The notes under the pieces are model-generated. The model was given only the letters and a program-made list of their open reading frames with translations, searched no databases and was not told where the DNA came from. 64,000 nt of DNA from Endocalyx cinctus (taxonomy: Eukaryota; Ascomycota; Sordariomycetes; Amphisphaeriales; Apiosporaceae), in NCBI GenBank assembly GCA_001600455.1, contig BCKC01000008.1, positions 1,523,345 to 1,587,344 on the forward strand, in the 5' to 3' direction. This document shows, one piece after another, positions 60,891 through 64,000 of this stretch (the stretch's first letter is position 1; every line of letters begins with the position of its first letter). The position numbers were made by a program, and so were the translations under genes.

Positions 60891-63073
60891 CCCTTGTCAT
60901 CCTCTTTCAGTGAGGATCTAACCGAGCCCGGAATATCCACCCTAGAAGCCGATTACGGGATAATCGAGATGAGGATATCGCGAAAGATGGTTACATAAAG
61001 GAAGAAAAAGAGTAATACGTAATGAGTTAGCATAACTTAATAGACTTTATCTATCATATCCAAATTAGGATACTAGACGGAAAAACATGCGATGTATAGT
61101 CAGCCAGTGGCGTATCAAGCGAGTCCAGACTTTCCTGGGGAAAAAGAGATTAAGCCAGGGTCGTATTTTACAAGTAAATGCTGGTTACCTTGGATTGACC
61201 GGTTCACAAACTCTAGAGTTTATGATCGAACGAGAAAGTCCTATGATGACGATATACAGGTAACGTTTCTGAACCGTCATATGGGAAGTGTTACCCCGCT
61301 TCATCGTTATTCCCTACCTACACTCCTACACTACATAGTTATTTCAAAATATGCGTGATTAAGCCTCATGCGCAAGCGGGTTCTTATAGCCGACGACGTC
61401 TGATTGTTTATTGTTATTATTTTGTGATTTGTAGTTGGTGAAATGAAGACACCCTCCCTGATTTCGCGAAACCTTAAGCTCCTATTCATTCTCTGGACTT
61501 TCATCCTCCAAGTATAGGGACAGTTTGGATTAGAAATCTAGTGTTTATATCTACCTTAATTCTCATAATACTGGGTTAATTAACAATGAACACAGAGAGA
61601 AAACAAAAGAAGGGGAAAAATTAATAAGATAAATAGGTAAAATATACTAGACGAAATGTGATTTCTGTGGTAAAAGTTGCTGAATTCGGCCTCTTTCTGC
61701 GGACTGTCTTCTAACCTAGTCTAATCTAGATCCTAGTCAGCACAGAACGCAGTATTAGCATATCAGTGTAAGTACACGCAATATGCACACATGTGCAGGT
61801 ACAGTAGGCCATCGTATATTACAGTATGGTATGTAGGGCTTGGTAATGTAGGGTAGTATACAGTACTATATACGGGTTTAGTGAAGAAGAAACGCCATGT
61901 GGTTTAGTGGGTGTGTGGATGCGTGGATATGAATGGCCTTGATTTATTACTTGTGAAAACAGTCAGCAGCCACATCACTTACCCACTGCCACTGAGTTTT
62001 GATCCCGCTCTTTTAACGTTCATAACCACCTATAATAAGATTAATACCTAGATATGCTATCTTCTTCCCCGCGCTTCCGCTGGTTGCAAAGTCACAACAA
62101 CCACAGAGCCAATTTCAAAGTTACTACACTGCAAATATGAACTGGTTATTGAGATAGTTATATAGAAATAGTATAGAATATGTTTTCAATGTTAAGTACA
62201 TAAGAGAACGATCTTGATACGGTACCAACATTTACTCACACTCTATTCTACACCAGCTACCCTGCCAAGGAAGTACAACATCGCCTCTGCACGAGCGCCC
62301 GCAGTATTTTTACTATCTTTTACTATGCCTTTTACGACAGAGCACCCAGTCAGCCAGTCATAAGCAGTCTAGGTAGTATAGTTACTTAACAAGGCAGACA
62401 ACTTACTGTGTAGTAATTCCTTTATTTCTAGGTGTACATAGTGTAGTGTACCAGCACCGTGTTCCCTCTAATTCATTCAGGTTAGCGTGCCAACATTATT
62501 TTCGTTACGAAGTTTTTTTTTTTCTTGGAGTTTCAGTGTTGTCTTTATTATCTCCGTCTCTCTCTTCCATCCACCCAACTAATTATCTCTCTGATTATCC
62601 TCTTCCCTATAACGAGAGAATAGCGAAGAATTCAGTGCCACCCTCGGCAGATATTCCCCGAAGCCCTTCTTTTTTAAAACTTATAACCAGGTGGGCTACC
62701 ATGGGCAAAAATAGAATTATCCTAAATCTATTATTACGTGAGGTCATATGAATGAACTGAGCTGTTACAGCCTGCCTTTTCAGCTCTCTCTTCTCCCGTC
62801 CCCGTTTTCGCCTTGAATGTCGTGCGACAATCCCATTGCTTTTTTATTGTCTGAACCCGATTATTCTGTTCAAATAAAATAACAAATACTCGAATAACTC
62901 CCTTCTCTTCATGTGATTTATATTATTATTATTATTACTCCGAAGAGGGAATGTAAAATCAAAGCTCTTTTAAGCTTAGCCTTTTCCCTGTCTTCTATTC
63001 CCGATTTCTCATTTACGCTTTTGTTTTAACATTTCTCGCTTTTCGTCTCTCATGAGACGACCATTCTCGGAAG

Positions 63074-64000
63074 ATGCCAAACATGGATTCGCCAATACCT
63101 GCTGAAGCAGTCCCGTCTGCTTCAAACGGAGGCTCTGTCCCCGCGCCGGTTCAATATGCAAAACCGTCCGAATGGTCGGCGCATAAGGAAACAATAAGAA
63201 AGTTATATCTCGACCAGAACATGACTTTAGATGAAGTGAAGCGTATCATGTGGGAGAAACACCAATTCTGCGCTACGTAAGCTAACGAAATCCAATCCAA
63301 TCCACTCAATTAAAAGGATATGATTTCTTTTTTTTCTATATAGGTTCCTTGCAACTGATTTTTTTTTTGTCGTAGGACGAGTATGTATAAGAAAAGGATA
63401 AGAGCTTGGGGTTTTGGTAAAAAATTGAAAGAGAGCGAAGTTTTAGAAATATTACAACGGAAAGTCGAAAGCGACGCGGCAGGAAAAGCGTCGACGCTGG
63501 TGGTGCGCGGCCGGGTAGTCAAGGCCGAAAGATTATGGCGTTACCTCGAGCGGAAACCCAGCACGCTGGCTCGTTTGGAATGCGCCGGCGGGTTACCTTC
63601 GCCCTCGGTCACGGGCTCGCCGTCCCCGGCGCTTCCGTGGGCCCTCCCGTCGCCCCCCGCCCTGCGCAAGCTGGAGAAGACGATGACGGTCATGCGAGAT
63701 TATATAAGAGAATGCGCGTCCGGGCCCGATCCGATATGGAAGTGGACGCCGAACGGATACACCTCGAGGAACCAGTCCGTGTCCGACCTAGCGACGGCGA
63801 GGACCAACATGCTCAAGGCTCTCGACGACTTCTACCGCCTGCAGCATTCCATCGATACGGGCAGCCCGCCAGCCGAGGTCTTCCAGCTGCTGAACTCGAC
63901 GCTGAACTACCTCAGCGGAGCCATAAAAGCCGAGCTTCCCGACTTTTTCTTCAAGATGATCGAGATCCTGCGTCATACCTGGTCGAGTCATCCCCTCCTG
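63074..64000 (+). CDS. Clr5-domain protein, 3' part beyond the window
   Basis: Exon 1 (63074-63276) ends in GCTAC before a GTAAGC donor. Exon 2 begins at 63376 after a poly-T tract and GTCGTAG, and is still open at 64000. The join (phase 2) gives 276 residues so far. Residues 31-85 form a Clr5 domain: PSEWSAHKETIRKLYLDQNM, then TLDEVKRIMWEKHQF, then MYKKRIRAWGF across the splice site. The domain is named after fission yeast Clr5, which acts in silencing. In filamentous ascomycetes it usually heads large proteins, often with ankyrin or TPR repeats, of unknown function. A helical region with KLEKTMTVMRDYI and ALDDFYRLQHSID follows. The second exon is much more GC-rich than the DNA upstream. The domain call is firm; the function of this member is not known. 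Confidence 0.85.

Larger units (their letters stand above)
42951..63073. other. 20-kb gene-free region
   Basis: Across about 20 kb no ORF reaches 160 codons, none shows a domain I recognise, and I could not build a spliced gene. Base composition looks intermediate rather than strongly AT-rich, so it does not resemble the AT-rich islands left by repeat-induced point mutation. TACGTA, TACATA and GTAC words are frequent. The longest ORF (48741-49220, minus strand) is a run of lysines with unrelated flanks. Simple repeats, a hairpin and two tRNA-like sequences are listed separately. It could be regulatory DNA of the medusa-like gene, non-coding transcripts or old decayed repeats; the sequence does not decide. 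Confidence 0.5.

Noticed and set aside
42951..63073. Retrotransposon or DNA-transposon remains
   Set aside because: I looked for reverse transcriptase, integrase or transposase motifs and for long terminal or inverted repeats and could not see any. A repeat-library search would be needed to exclude them.
1..64000. CRISPR array, rRNA operon, secondary-metabolite cluster
   Set aside because: No regular repeat-spacer pattern, no rRNA-like sequence and no synthase, P450 or transporter genes were seen.

Overview
The window reads as nuclear DNA of a filamentous ascomycete (Pezizomycotina), most likely a Sordariomycete. Evidence: short introns with GTANGT donors, CTAAC/CTAAT branch sites and YAG acceptors; a fungal type II myosin; a medusa-type developmental regulator; a Mad1-type GPI adhesin; and a Clr5-domain protein. 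The class assignment is inference and I cannot name a species.

Layout. 1-5005 (-): five-exon gene for a Red1/ZFC3H1-type zinc-finger protein. 5006-7413: gap between divergent genes. 7414-14899 (+): three-exon myosin II heavy chain of 2,427 residues. 16534-17786 (+): three-exon gene for an unrecognised protein with a cysteine-rich N-terminus and an SP-rich tail. 18438-20489 (+): two-exon VMS1/ANKZF1 orthologue. 20490-26261: 5.8 kb without a supported gene. 26262-28217 (+): intronless, strongly codon-biased GPI adhesin. 29323-30837 (+): intronless gene for an unrecognised Cys/His-rich protein, directly behind a stack of C and A homopolymers. 32556-38282 (-): medusa (MedA/Acr1/Ren1)-like regulator whose best model has a tiny first exon and a 2.86-kb first intron. 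38283-63073: about 25 kb without a supported coding gene; the first few kb are probably medA leader and promoter. 63074 to the window end (+): 5' part of a Clr5-domain gene.

The genes are mostly independent: nuclear RNA turnover (Red1-like), cytokinesis (myosin II), ribosome-associated quality control (Vms1), cell-surface adhesion (Mad1-like) and developmental control (MedA-like). No biosynthetic cluster, CRISPR array, rRNA gene, intact tRNA gene or intact transposon is visible. The most interesting parts are the medA-like locus (split N-terminus, two upstream ORFs in the leader, an apparent internal duplication of its conserved domain, a very large upstream gap that does not look AT-rich) and the two unrecognised cysteine-rich proteins.

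All exon joins were made by hand from splice consensus and phase; none has transcript support here.
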